Numbered from the stretch's first letter, positions 45,060-55,833 are shown. The stretch is 64,000 bases of DNA from Bradyrhizobium sp. U87765 SZCCT0048 (GCF_018131225.1 NZ_JAFCMM010000002.1:434001-498000), one strand, 5' to 3'. A program made the numbers and translations. The notes: generated from the sequence alone by a model not told the origin.

Positions 45060-45365
45060 ATGGCTGACGAGAACGACGACTACGTCTATGACGAGGTGAC
45101 CGGCGAATGGCGCCCCGCGTCGGAGATGGCCAAGGCTGCCGAGACCGGCCGGCCCGTGGTTCGTGACGCGGCGGGAAATGTCCTCGCCGACGGCGACTCG
45201 GTGGCCTTGATCAAGGACCTCAAGGTCAAGGGAGCCAATCAGACCCTGAAGCAGGGCACGGTCATCAAGTCGATCCGCCTGACCGACAATGAGGAAGAGA
45301 TCGATTGCCGTTACGACGGCATCAAGGGCCTCGTCTTGCGCACGGAGTTCGTGCGCAAGCGCTGA
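45060..45365 (+). CDS. PhnA/YjdM-like protein lacking the N-terminal zinc ribbon
   Basis: A 101-residue protein whose C-terminal 65 residues match the PhnA (YjdM) domain: NVLADGDSVALIKDLKVKG, LKQGTVIKSIRLTD, EEEIDCRYDGIKGLVLRTEF. In full-length relatives (about 110 residues) the N-terminus is a four-cysteine zinc ribbon; here it is replaced by an acidic stretch DENDDYVYDEVTGEWRPASE with no cysteine pairs. The family was once tied to phosphonate use but its role is uncertain. GGAGAAG precedes the ATG. The gene converges on the HAD hydrolase, 23 bp between stops. Confidence 0.85.
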   Translation: MADENDDYVYDEVTGEWRPASEMAKAAETGRPVVRDAAGNVLADGDSVALIKDLKVKGANQTLKQGTVIKSIRLTDNEEEIDCRYDGIKGLVLRTEFVRKR

Positions 45366-45388
45366 GCTGCATCTCAAGGGGCGACCGG

Positions 45389-46198
45389 TCAGCCCCGCAG
45401 CAACGCGTCGGCGAGATCTGTGAAGCTGTTGGCGTAGAGGTCGAACCAGGGTTCGGGTTCGACGTCTGGCCTCGCGGTCGGGCCGAATTCGAGCGGACGG
45501 GCGACGAACGCCGTGCGCATGCCGAACGCACGGGCCGCCTTCAGGTCGTACTTGTGGCAGGCAACCATCAGGATCTGGTGAGCCGGGAAGCCGAGATCAT
45601 CGACAGCAAGCTGATAAACCGCCGGTGACGGCTTGTAGCTGCGCGCGAGTTCGGCGGTCAGCACCGCGTCGAACGGCAGGCGGGCGTGCTTGACCACCGC
45701 GATCACCGCGGCCATGCCGGCATTCGACAGGGTCGATGTCACGAAGCGTTCGCGCAGGCGAGACAGGCCCTCGACGCTGTCGGGCCACGCGTCCAGCTTG
45801 CTCCAGACGGCGTTCAGCTCGTCGCGCTCGGCGGTGGTGAAGGCCGGAGAGAGGCTGCGCCGCTCGAGCAGCGCGTCCAGCGCTTCGCGATAGATGCGGT
45901 CGACCCGGATCCACGCACGCTTTCCGGTGATGACGTCATCCAGCGCCACCCGGTAGAGATTGCGCCACTCGGTGGAGAGAGCTGCCCAGTCGAGGGTGAG
46001 GCCCTTGGCCCGGTTGATCGCCTCGCCCGCGCGCAGGATCGGCTGGTAGAAGTCCACGCACGTGCCCTGGACATCGAATGTGATGGCCCGGATATCGTTC
46101 AGCCACGTTGCTGCAGTCACCGATTTCATCCCCGCAATTGCCGCTGTGATGGCCAGCCCGCCTGTCTGGATGAGGCTTCGTCGTGTGAGGTCAGGCAC
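45389..46198 (-). CDS. Tat-exported HAD hydrolase, haloacid-dehalogenase-like
   Basis: A 269-residue protein with an N-terminal twin-arginine signal (TRRSLIQTGGLAITAAIAG to VTAA, residues 5-30) followed by a HAD fold close to type II (S)-2-haloacid dehalogenases: FDVQGTCVDF with nucleophile Asp42, TSTLSNAGM, Lys in SYKPSPAVY, and CHKYDLKAARAFGM. Most haloacid dehalogenases are cytoplasmic and have Tyr where this one has Gln44. The start is GTG at 46198 with GGGA upstream. The substrate is unknown; the signal predicts a folded periplasmic enzyme. Confidence 0.87.
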   Translation of the reverse strand: MPDLTRRSLIQTGGLAITAAIAGMKSVTAATWLNDIRAITFDVQGTCVDFYQPILRAGEAINRAKGLTLDWAALSTEWRNLYRVALDDVITGKRAWIRVDRIYREALDALLERRSLSPAFTTAERDELNAVWSKLDAWPDSVEGLSRLRERFVTSTLSNAGMAAVIAVVKHARLPFDAVLTAELARSYKPSPAVYQLAVDDLGFPAHQILMVACHKYDLKAARAFGMRTAFVARPLEFGPTARPDVEPEPWFDLYANSFTDLADALLRG

Positions 46199-46720
46199 CG
46201 CGCTGTGTCCCGCAATGGCCAGTGATCGTCAACCGCCGGGCTTTCGCGGATGATGGGCGGGGCATGAGCACGTTTCCTCGTCGGCGGTGTTGGCGATCCG
46301 CTGTTGTCCCGGAGATGACGGCGACGGCACGTCGGATGCAAGAGCGCTGTGATTATATAAATTATTGAAACAATCCCCTGGCCGATCGACAACGCCGTCG
46401 TGCGCGGCAGGCATGGTCAGCGAGGCATGGTCAGCCTGGCCTTCCAATGGCCCAAATTGTCGGGGATCGGTTTGGGGGCGATCGGCAGCCTGTTGCAACG
46501 TTCTTGTCGGGATTGCGGCGACCTGTGGTTTCCGGCCGACGCGTTGCGGAGTGATCAAATGTCGGGGCGGGCGTCGGAGCCCATCGCGGCCTCATCCATG
46601 GCGTGGTATGGCGTAACAAGACTTTTGCATTTCACAGGCGTCGAGGCCGGCAGCATTCAGCTTCCATTCAGCGTCACGAACGTCTGCTCAAATATCGGGA
46701 TCGAGTGAGGACTTCTGTCG
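46199..46720. other. Non-coding region upstream of the caspase-like gene
   Basis: About 520 bp with no gene I can support. It includes an AT-rich patch around 46350-46368 (GATTATATAAATTATTG), unusual for this GC-rich window, and a 12-bp direct repeat GGCATGGTCAGC at 46410-46421 and 46424-46435. The AT patch is a candidate promoter or horizontally acquired remnant; its distance from 46721 argues against being the immediate promoter. Confidence 0.45.
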
Positions 46721-49700
46721 ATGAAGAAGCTGTTTTGGGTTGCCGCGGCGCTTCTGGCGCTGATGGCCAATGCGCAGGCGGCGGAGCGCCGCATCGCTCT
46801 CGTCATCGGCAATGCCAACTATCAAACCGGCTCGTTGCCGACCCCGGCGAACGACGCGGGCCTGGTCGCACAGACCTTGCAGGCGGCCGGCTTCGACGTC
46901 ACCGGCGCGCGTGACCTGGACCAGGAATCGCTGCGCCGGACATTCCGCGACTTCCTCGACAAGGCGTCGTCCGCAGGACCCGATACCGTCGCCTACGTTT
47001 ATCTGTCCGGCTATGGCGTGCAGCTCGAGGGCGAGAATTACTTCGTACCGATCGATGCCCGCATCACCAGCGATGCTAGTGTCTCGGCCGAGGCGCTCAG
47101 GCTCTCCGACTATCTCAGGCCACTGACCGCCCTTCATTTGAAAGCAAGCGCGGTCGTGCTGGATCTGGCCCGTGCCAATCCGTTCGCCAAGACCGGCAAT
47201 CCGCTGACGGGTGGTCTTGCCCTGGTCGATCCCGAGCAGGGGACCCTTGTCGCCTTCAATGCCGCTCCCGGCACCATCGCGCCCGACGAGGCCGGCCCGT
47301 ATTCGGCTTATGCCCAGGCCCTCGCCGAGATCACGCGTGAAGGCGGCGTCGCGCTCGATGAGGTGTTCGTGCGGGTGCGGCTGCGCGTCAACCAGCTCAC
47401 CAACGGCGCTCAGGTCCCATGGAACGTTTCGAAGCTGCAGGCGCCGTTGTATTTGTTCGAGCGTGCCGCGGATGCGCCGCCGCAGCAGGTGACGGCCGAA
47501 CAGACCGCGGTGAACCGCCGCCGGCCGATCCGCGATTTCGATGCGCGCGAGGCCTACCTCGCGGCGCTCGACCGCGACACTCTCGCTGGCTACCAGGACT
47601 TCCTCGCCGTCTATCCGCGTGATCCGATGGCTGCGCGCGTGCGCGCCATCATCGCCGCCCGCCGGGAAGCCATTGTCTGGCGGGAGACGCGAAACGTCGA
47701 CTCGCCGCCCGCCTACTGGTCGTATCTGCGGCGCTATCCGCGCGGCGCGCACTCCTACGACGCCCGCCGTCGCCTGGCTTTCCTGTCCGCTGCGTTCGAG
47801 CCGCCGCCGCGGTTCGACGAGATCAGCTACGAGGTGCCGCCGCCACCGCCGGAGGAGATCGTCTACGTCGAGCGTCCGGTGCTCGTGTTCGACGATCCGG
47901 ATTTCGGTTTTGCGCCGCCGCCGCCGCCGCCGCCGATCTTCCTGCCGCCGCCGCCGGTGTATTTCGCCGATCTGCCGCCGCCACCGCCGCCGGTGATCGC
48001 GTTCGTGCTGCCGATGCCGGAGTACCGGCCGATGCCGGTGTGGGTCGCGCCGCCGCCGCAGATCGCGCCGCCGCCGACCAACATCATCTACAACAACATC
48101 CACAACACGGTGGTGATCAACAACACCACCAACATGGTGACCATCACCAACCCGCAGGGCCAGGCGCAGACCGTGACGCCGGCCGTGGCCGTCGCGCCGC
48201 CAACCGCCCCCGCCGCGCCCGGTGCGCCGCCGCCGGCCGTCGCTCTCTCGCCGGCGACCAAGGCCGGCCTCGCGGCAGCCGGTGTCGGCGCAGCAGCCGC
48301 CGCCGCCGTGGCGCTGGCGCCGTCGCTGCCGTCGTCGGTCGCCACCAAAGCGGCGACCACGCCTCCTCCCCAGCCGGCTCCGCCGGCGCCGCCGCTGGCG
48401 CCGGGCAAAGTCCTGCGCACGCAGGTGACGCCATCGACTACGACGCCGCCGGCCGCCGGCACGGCGCCGGCCCCCGCCGCGCCCGCGGCTGGGCCTGCGA
48501 CCAACCAGCCGGGCACCCCGCCCGCAGCGGGTGGCGCCGCCACCGGTGGTCAGCCCGCTGTCGCCGCACCGAACCAGGCCGGACAGCCGAAGCAACCCGC
48601 CACGGGAGCGCCTGCTGCCGGCGGGACGCCGTCGGCCGGAACGCCCGGTACGCCTGCAACGACACCCGGCACATCTGCACCGACGCCCGGCACCAAGACC
48701 GGAACGCCGGCGAGCCCGGCCGGTCAACCGTTGCCGGGGACGGCGGGTGGACAGCCGCTGCCGAAGCAACCGTCGACGGGAGCGCCTCCGGCTGCCGGAA
48801 CGCAGCCGGCCGGCACGGCCACGGCGCCGAACACCGCGACACCGCCAGCCTCCGGGGCCAAACCGGGGGCCCCGGCAGGGCAGGTCGGACAGCCCTTGCC
48901 GGGGGCCGCAGGCGGCCAGCCGCTGCCGCCGAAGCAGCCATCAACGGGGGCACCTGCCGCCGGCGGGACACCGCCGGCCGGATCGGCCGCGCCGCCCAGC
49001 ACGTCGACGCCGCCGCCATCGGGAGCAAAGGCCGGTGCACCTCCGAGCTCCGGTGGTCAGACCGGGCAACCTTTGCCAGGCGCGGCGGGTGGTCAGGCGC
49101 TGCCGCCGAAGCAGCCGTCCGCGGGAGCGCCTCCTGCGGGTGCGGTGCCACCGGCCGGAACGGCCGTTGCTCCCGGCGGCTCCGCGCCTGCGCACGGCAC
49201 GAAGGTCGAGCCTGCCCCCGTGCCGCCGCCTGCAGCCAAGCCCGTGCCCGCGCCATCGGCTCCGCAGGCGCCGCCACCGCCGGCGGCGAAGCCGGCTGCA
49301 CCGCCTGCACTGCCGCCCGCGCCAAGAGCCGCGCCGCCCGCACCGCCGCCCGCGGCGCATACGCCTCCACCTGCGCCGCCGCCGGCGCCAAAGCCGGTGC
49401 CGCCGCCGCCACCCGCGGTGCACGCGCCGCCTCCGCCACCACCGCCCGCAGCGCGACCGGCTCCGCCGCCTCCGCCTCCGGTGGTGCGCGCGCCGCCACC
49501 TCCACCCGTGGTGCATGCGCCGCCACCGCCGCCGCCGCCCGCAGCGCGACCAGCTCCGCCGCCTCCGCCACCGGTGGTGCATGCGCCGCCGCCGCCACCA
49601 CCACGACCGGCGCCGCCGCCACCGCCACCTGTGGTGCATGCACCGCCGCCACCACCACCACCGCCGGCGCCCAAACCGGCTCCGCCGCCGCCGCCTGCGG

Positions 49701-49765
49701 CTGCGAAGCCCGCCCCGCCGCATGGATGTGTGCTGCCGAACGGCCAGCCCTGTCCGCCCAAGTAA
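46721..49765 (+). CDS. Secreted caspase-fold pseudoenzyme with long Pro/Ala-rich tail
   Basis: A 1014-residue protein. A signal peptide (MKKLFWVAAALLALMANAQA) precedes a caspase/peptidase-C14 domain (about 22-250): RIALVIGNANYQ, then YVYLSGYGVQLEGENYFVP and VLDLARANPFA. Active relatives have SGHG and LDACRNNPF; here the catalytic His is Tyr98 and the Cys is Ala150, so proteolysis is not expected. Two short helical units follow (about 270-350), then a Pro-rich region, an Asn/Thr patch (NNIHNTVVINNTTNM), repeated Gly/Pro/Ala units (from about 668) and a poly-proline tail ending CVLPNGQPCPPK. It may act as a periplasmic or surface scaffold. GAGGA precedes the ATG; a hairpin follows the stop. Confidence 0.88.
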   Translation: MKKLFWVAAALLALMANAQAAERRIALVIGNANYQTGSLPTPANDAGLVAQTLQAAGFDVTGARDLDQESLRRTFRDFLDKASSAGPDTVAYVYLSGYGVQLEGENYFVPIDARITSDASVSAEALRLSDYLRPLTALHLKASAVVLDLARANPFAKTGNPLTGGLALVDPEQGTLVAFNAAPGTIAPDEAGPYSAYAQALAEITREGGVALDEVFVRVRLRVNQLTNGAQVPWNVSKLQAPLYLFERAADAPPQQVTAEQTAVNRRRPIRDFDAREAYLAALDRDTLAGYQDFLAVYPRDPMAARVRAIIAARREAIVWRETRNVDSPPAYWSYLRRYPRGAHSYDARRRLAFLSAAFEPPPRFDEISYEVPPPPPEEIVYVERPVLVFDDPDFGFAPPPPPPPIFLPPPPVYFADLPPPPPPVIAFVLPMPEYRPMPVWVAPPPQIAPPPTNIIYNNIHNTVVINNTTNMVTITNPQGQAQTVTPAVAVAPPTAPAAPGAPPPAVALSPATKAGLAAAGVGAAAAAAVALAPSLPSSVATKAATTPPPQPAPPAPPLAPGKVLRTQVTPSTTTPPAAGTAPAPAAPAAGPATNQPGTPPAAGGAATGGQPAVAAPNQAGQPKQPATGAPAAGGTPSAGTPGTPATTPGTSAPTPGTKTGTPASPAGQPLPGTAGGQPLPKQPSTGAPPAAGTQPAGTATAPNTATPPASGAKPGAPAGQVGQPLPGAAGGQPLPPKQPSTGAPAAGGTPPAGSAAPPSTSTPPPSGAKAGAPPSSGGQTGQPLPGAAGGQALPPKQPSAGAPPAGAVPPAGTAVAPGGSAPAHGTKVEPAPVPPPAAKPVPAPSAPQAPPPPAAKPAAPPALPPAPRAAPPAPPPAAHTPPPAPPPAPKPVPPPPPAVHAPPPPPPPAARPAPPPPPPVVRAPPPPPVVHAPPPPPPPAARPAPPPPPPVVHAPPPPPPRPAPPPPPPVVHAPPPPPPPPAPKPAPPPPPAAAKPAPPHGCVLPNGQPCPPK
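48722..49150 (+). repeat. Imperfect 165-177-bp tandem repeats in the caspase-like gene
   Basis: Units begin with GQPLPG at 48722, 48887 and 49064 and run through KQPSTGAP or KQPSAGAP. They encode 55-59-residue Gly/Pro/Ala/Gln segments. A poly-proline stretch (APPPPPPPAARPAP-type units) follows from about 49260 to 49720. Confidence 0.8.
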
Positions 49766-49783
49766 ACTGGGCCTGATTCTCGA

Positions 49784-49816
49784 CCGGGCGATGGGAGAAC
49801 AACTCCCATCGCCCGG
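49784..49816 (+). terminator. Hairpin after the caspase-like gene
   Basis: Perfect 14-bp arms CCGGGCGATGGGAG and CTCCCATCGCCCGG with a 5-nt AACAA loop, 18 bp after the stop. There is no T-run, so it may be a Rho-assisted terminator or an mRNA-end stabiliser. The remaining 285 bp to the AraC gene hold no gene; the minus-strand phrase EIEDPAGFDAIVTAN ending at about 50041 reads like an enzyme remnant, but too short to name. Confidence 0.6.
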
Positions 49817-50101
49817 AACGGCGCCAAGGGACGGTCCGTCATGGATTCGTCCGTGGCGAGCGCCAGAGACAGCCGATTGAATTCAGCACGCGGCGAGACC
49901 GGGACAGGTGTTGCCGCACGACCGGCTCCGCGACGGAGCGAGCGCGCTGTCGAGCGAAGCGGGCACCGGCTCGTGACGACAACGCGTCGAACCAAGAACC
50001 AGAACGCGTTCACGCTTCCATCAAAAGCGAACGCCCGCGAGGCTCTCAGTTCGCGGTCACGATCGCGTCGAACCCAGCGGGATCCTCGATCTCCGGACGT
50101 G

Positions 50102-51109
50102 TCAGGCCGTGATGCGAGGCTTCGACCGATACCCGCTCGGCGACTGCCCGGTCCAGTCGCGGAACGCGCGCGTAAAGCTCTTTTCACTGCGGAAGCCGAC
50201 GGCGCGCGCGATCTGCTTGATCGGCCTTTTGGTGCGGCTGAGAAGATCGATGGCTCGCTCGCGCCGTACCTCGTCCTTGAGGGCTTGCAGCGACGTGCCC
50301 TCGTCGCTGAGCATGCGATGGACGCTGCGCACCGACAGGTTCAGCGCGTCGGCGAGCGCGGTGGCGGACAGAGCGCCGCGGTGCAGATGCTCGCGGACGC
50401 GCTGGGTCAGCAGGCGGTCGCGACGATATTTCAACACCGTGAGCGGCAGCGCCCGGAACAGCATGGTGCGCAGCGCCCGCTCGTCCCGCCGCGGCGGCAG
50501 CGCGAGGTAGCGCGCATCGAAGCGATAGCCAGTCCAGCCGGCCTCGAACTGCACCGGGCCGGGTGCGAACAGCAGCGGATAGACATCCGCATGCGGCGGC
50601 GGCGCGAACGCAAGGCCGCTCTCGAGCAGCGGGATTCGCGAGTCGACCAGCCAGCAGGCATAGCCGAGCACGAAGCGCAGACTGGTGACGAGGCAGAACT
50701 CGCGCATGGCGCCGAGGTCACGGTGCTCGGTCAGCGCCAGTTCGGCGACATCGCCATCGATGCGCAGGGTGTGGGTAAGGTCCTCGGTGAGCAGGCGGTG
50801 ATGGCGGCACCAGCGCTTGAGCGCGACGCCCAGCGTCGGCGAGGTCAGCGACGCCCGGCATAGCATGCCGTAGCTCCCCCAGGGCAGCCGCCGGCCGAAC
50901 CAGCCCAGCGCCTCGTCGTCCAGCTCCTGCATCGCGATGCCGGAAATGGTCTCCATCTGGGCGGCGGTAATGCGGCCGTCCGGCTGGCGCAATAGCGCTG
51001 GCGTGATTTGTGCTCGCCGCAAGGCCGAGCGGGGATCCCGGCCGTATTTTTCGTAAGCCAGAATCATGGCGTTGACGAAAGCAACGGGAGTGGCGGCGAC
51101 CTGCGACAT
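50102..51109 (-). CDS. AraC-family regulator with AraC_N (arabinose-binding-like) domain
   Basis: A 335-residue regulator. The N-terminal domain (about 20-210) has the pattern of OruR/ArgR-type AraC proteins (DEALGWFGRRLPWGSYGMLC, PTLGVALKRWCRHHRLL). Two C-terminal helix-turn-helix motifs follow (about 235-330): ALSATALADALNLSVRSVHR and RPIKQIARAVGFRSEKSFTR with the family ending WTGQSPSGYR. It is divergent from the acyl-CoA synthetase/ivd/mcc operon across 110 bp and is the likely activator of that operon. Leucine operons often use the MerR protein LiuR instead, so this arrangement differs from the better-known one. Confidence 0.88.
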   Translation of the reverse strand: MSQVAATPVAFVNAMILAYEKYGRDPRSALRRAQITPALLRQPDGRITAAQMETISGIAMQELDDEALGWFGRRLPWGSYGMLCRASLTSPTLGVALKRWCRHHRLLTEDLTHTLRIDGDVAELALTEHRDLGAMREFCLVTSLRFVLGYACWLVDSRIPLLESGLAFAPPPHADVYPLLFAPGPVQFEAGWTGYRFDARYLALPPRRDERALRTMLFRALPLTVLKYRRDRLLTQRVREHLHRGALSATALADALNLSVRSVHRMLSDEGTSLQALKDEVRRERAIDLLSRTKRPIKQIARAVGFRSEKSFTRAFRDWTGQSPSGYRSKPRITA

Positions 51110-51219
51110 GCTGTGAGTATGGCACGATTTGCAACCTATTTGGCAGCAAAAGCGCCCCGGACAGGCCTAGCGTGGAGCCCGTCGAGCGGCCGCAGAGCCG
51201 CAGCCGGAGGGAACGCGAC

Positions 51220-52860
51220 ATGGCCACCGACCCCAACCTGTCTCACGTCGAGGGCGACGCCACCGCGCCGCTCAGCGACCTGACCATTTTCGCGTTGCTG
51301 GCCGACACCGCCGCCCGCTTCCCCGACCGGCTTGCCGTCGTGTTCCGCGAGCAGGGCGTGCGCTGGACCTGGCGCCAGTTCCAGGCCGAAGTCGAGCGGT
51401 TCGCCGCCGGCCTGCAGGCGCTCGGCCTGGCGCGCGGCGACCGCGTCGGCATCTGGTCGCCCAACCGCAGCGAATGGCTGGTGACCCAGTTCGCCACCGC
51501 CCGCCTCGGCCTCATCCTGGTCAACATCAATCCTGCCTACCGCCTCTCCGAGCTGGAATACGCGCTGCGCCTCTCCGGCTGCCGCGCCATCATCTCGGCC
51601 GAGCAGCTCAAGACCTCGAAATACCTCGAGATGCTCGCGACCGTGCGGCCGCAATTGCCAGCGCTGCAGTGGATCATCCGGCTCGGCGACGGCGAGACGC
51701 CGGACATGCTGCGTTATGCCGACGTCATGGCGCGCGGCGAGGGTGTGCGGATCGTCGACCAGGCGCTCGGCTGCCACGACCCGATCAACATCCAGTTCAC
51801 CAGCGGCACCACCGGCAATCCCAAGGGCGCGACACTCACGCACCACAACGTCGTCAACAACGCCCGCTTCATCGCCAGGGCGATGACCTTCAGCGAGATC
51901 GACCGGCTGTGCATTCCGGTGCCGCTGTATCACTGCTTCGGCATGGTGCTGTCCGTGCTCGCCTGCGTCAGCGCCGGCGCCACCATGGTGTTTCCCGGCG
52001 AGGCGTTCGATCCCGGCGCGGCGCTGGCGGCGGTCGCCGAGGAGCGCTGCACCGCGCTCCACGGCGTGCCGACGATGTTCATCGCCGAACTCGCCCACCC
52101 CGACTTCCGCAGCTTCGACCTGTCGTCGCTGCGCACCGGCATCATGGCGGGCTCGCCCTGCCCGATCGAGACCATGAAGCAGGTCGTCGCGCAGATGAAC
52201 ATGTCCGAGGTGACCATCGCCTATGGCATGACCGAGACGTCGCCGGTGTCGTTCCAGAGCTCGACCACCGATCCGATGGAGCGCCGCGTCACCACTGTCG
52301 GCCGCATCCAGCCCCGCCTGGAAGCCAAGGTCATCGATGCCGAGGGCAACGTCCTGCCCCGCGGCGCCACCGGCGAGCTGTGCGTGCGCGGCTACTCGGT
52401 GATGCAGGGCTACTGGGAGGATCCGGCGCGCACCGCCGAAGTGGTCAGGGACGGCTGGATGCACACCGGCGACCTCGCCACCATCGACGACGAGGGCTAC
52501 TGCAACATCGTCGGCCGCGCCAAGGACATGCTGATCCGCGGCGGCGAGAACGTCTATCCCCGCGAGATCGAGGAATTCCTGTTCCGCTTTCCCAAGGTGC
52601 AGTCGGTGCAGGTATTCGGCGTACCCGACACCAAATACGGCGAAGAGATCTGCGCCTGGATCGTGCTCAAGCCCGGCGAGAGCAGCACGGCCGAGGAGAT
52701 CCGCGACTTCTGCCGCGACCAGATCGCCCATTACAAGATTCCGCGCTATGTCCGCTTCGTCGACGAGATGCCGATGACGGTGACCGGCAAGTTCCAGAAA
52801 TTCGTGATGCGCGATCACATGATCGACGAACTCAACCTCGGAGAGATCAGGACCGCCTGA
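51220..52860 (+). CDS. Acyl-CoA synthetase (AMP-forming)
   Basis: A 546-residue FadD-like ligase: IQFTSGTTGNPKGATLTHHN, VTIAYGMTETSPVSFQ, WMHTGDLATIDDEGYCNIVG, GRAKDMLIRGGENVYPREIE, and Lys in MTVTGKFQKF. It would form an acyl-CoA from a free acid. Its place before isovaleryl-CoA dehydrogenase and the MCC genes suggests a short branched acid such as isovalerate, or an acetoacetate- or terpenoid-related acid. The ATG at 51220 has GGAGG 9 nt upstream. It opens a four-gene plus-strand operon. Confidence 0.92.
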   Translation: MATDPNLSHVEGDATAPLSDLTIFALLADTAARFPDRLAVVFREQGVRWTWRQFQAEVERFAAGLQALGLARGDRVGIWSPNRSEWLVTQFATARLGLILVNINPAYRLSELEYALRLSGCRAIISAEQLKTSKYLEMLATVRPQLPALQWIIRLGDGETPDMLRYADVMARGEGVRIVDQALGCHDPINIQFTSGTTGNPKGATLTHHNVVNNARFIARAMTFSEIDRLCIPVPLYHCFGMVLSVLACVSAGATMVFPGEAFDPGAALAAVAEERCTALHGVPTMFIAELAHPDFRSFDLSSLRTGIMAGSPCPIETMKQVVAQMNMSEVTIAYGMTETSPVSFQSSTTDPMERRVTTVGRIQPRLEAKVIDAEGNVLPRGATGELCVRGYSVMQGYWEDPARTAEVVRDGWMHTGDLATIDDEGYCNIVGRAKDMLIRGGENVYPREIEEFLFRFPKVQSVQVFGVPDTKYGEEICAWIVLKPGESSTAEEIRDFCRDQIAHYKIPRYVRFVDEMPMTVTGKFQKFVMRDHMIDELNLGEIRTA

Positions 52861-52905
52861 GCCGTCTCCGCACGCCAATCCCTGCAATACCCGGAGGATG
52901 TTTCC

Positions 52906-54081
52906 ATGCGCCACGACACCGCCCTGAGCTTTCCGCTCGGTGAGACCATCGAAATGCTGCGCGACACCGTCGGCAGCTTCGCCGCGGACGAGATCGCGCC
53001 GCGCGCCGCGGCGATCGACGCCGACAACCAGTTTCCCCATGACCTCTGGAAAAAGCTCGGCGATCTCGGCGTCCACGGCCTGACCGTCAGCGAGGAGTAT
53101 GGCGGCAGCGGCCTCGGCTACCTTGCCCACATGGTGGCGATGGAGGAAATCTCGCGCGCCTCGGCCGCGGTCGGCCTGTCCTACGGCGCGCACTCGAATC
53201 TGTGCGTCAACCAGATCCACCGCAACGGCAACGCCGCCCAGAAGGCGAAGTACCTGCCCAAGCTGGTGTCCGGCGACCATGTCGGCGCGCTGGCCATGAG
53301 CGAGCCGAACGCCGGCTCCGACGTCGTCAGCATGAAGCTGCGCGCCGACCGCCGCGGCGACCGTTATGTGCTCAATGGCTCCAAGATGTGGATCACCAAT
53401 GGCGGCGACGCCGACACGCTGGTGGTCTACGCCAAGACCGAGCCGGACGCCGGTGCCAAGGGCATGACCGCCTTCATCATCGAGAAGGGCTTCAAGGGCC
53501 TCACCTTCGGCACCAAGCTCGACAAGCTCGGCATGCGCGGCTCCAACACCTATCCGATCTTCTTCGAGAATTGCGAGGTGCCGGCCGAGAACGTGCTGGG
53601 CGCCGAAGGCGATGGCGTGCGCGTGCTGATGAGCGGCCTCGACTACGAGCGCGCGGTGCTGTCGGGCGGGCCGCTCGGCATCATGGCGGCGTGCATGGAC
53701 GTGGTGCTGCCTTACGTGCACGACCGCAAGCAGTTCGGCCGCAGCATCGGCGAATTTCAGCTGATGCAGGGCAAGCTCGCCGACATGTACACCACGCTGC
53801 AGGCCTGCCGCGCCTATGTCTACGCCGTCGGCCAGGCCTGCGACCGGGCGGACCATGCGCGTTCGCTGCGCAAGGACGCCGCCGGCGCCATTCTCTATTC
53901 CGCGGAGCGCGCCACCTGGATGGCCGGCGAGACGATCCAGGTGCTCGGCGGCAACGGCTACATCAACGAGTATCCCGCCGGACGGCTGTGGCGCGACGCC
54001 AAGCTGTACGAAATCGGCGCCGGCACCAGCGAGATCCGCCGCATGCTGATCGGCCGCGAACTGTACGCCGAGACGATGTAA
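52906..54081 (+). CDS. ivd: Isovaleryl-CoA dehydrogenase
   Basis: A 391-residue acyl-CoA dehydrogenase (LiuA/Ivd type) that oxidises isovaleryl-CoA to 3-methylcrotonyl-CoA with FAD. Key stretches are VSEEYGGSGLGYLAHMVAME, SYGAHSNLCVNQIHRNG, AMSEPNAGSDVVSM, KMWITNGGDAD and QVLGGNGYINEYP. The catalytic base fits Glu248 in LDYERAVLSGG, the position characteristic of isovaleryl-CoA dehydrogenases rather than the C-terminal Glu used by other family members. It lies 45 bp after the synthetase and 56 bp before the carboxylase gene. Citronellyl-CoA dehydrogenase is the main alternative. Confidence 0.93.
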   Translation: MRHDTALSFPLGETIEMLRDTVGSFAADEIAPRAAAIDADNQFPHDLWKKLGDLGVHGLTVSEEYGGSGLGYLAHMVAMEEISRASAAVGLSYGAHSNLCVNQIHRNGNAAQKAKYLPKLVSGDHVGALAMSEPNAGSDVVSMKLRADRRGDRYVLNGSKMWITNGGDADTLVVYAKTEPDAGAKGMTAFIIEKGFKGLTFGTKLDKLGMRGSNTYPIFFENCEVPAENVLGAEGDGVRVLMSGLDYERAVLSGGPLGIMAACMDVVLPYVHDRKQFGRSIGEFQLMQGKLADMYTTLQACRAYVYAVGQACDRADHARSLRKDAAGAILYSAERATWMAGETIQVLGGNGYINEYPAGRLWRDAKLYEIGAGTSEIRRMLIGRELYAETM

Positions 54082-54137
54082 CGGCGGCGAGACGCCATTC
54101 CATCGGCCGCCAGGCGGAGCCAAGGGGACCCAAGTCC

Positions 54138-55745
<1,608 letters not shown>

Positions 55746-55833
55746 GCGCGGCCATGACGCCCCGCATCCTTGTTCGCTCCCATCTCATGCCGCGCGACAT
55801 GCCCGTGACCGGGCCAGCCGTGGAGACATCCCC

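Noticed and set aside
48040..49802. Long alternative frames on both strands across the caspase-like tail
   Set aside because: These arise from the Pro/Ala/Gly repeats of the true frame; they have no domain and no start signal.
53202..54137. N-terminal extension of the mccB frame over ivd
   Set aside because: The extra residues are a frame-shifted reading of ivd; the MCC-beta family begins at 54138.
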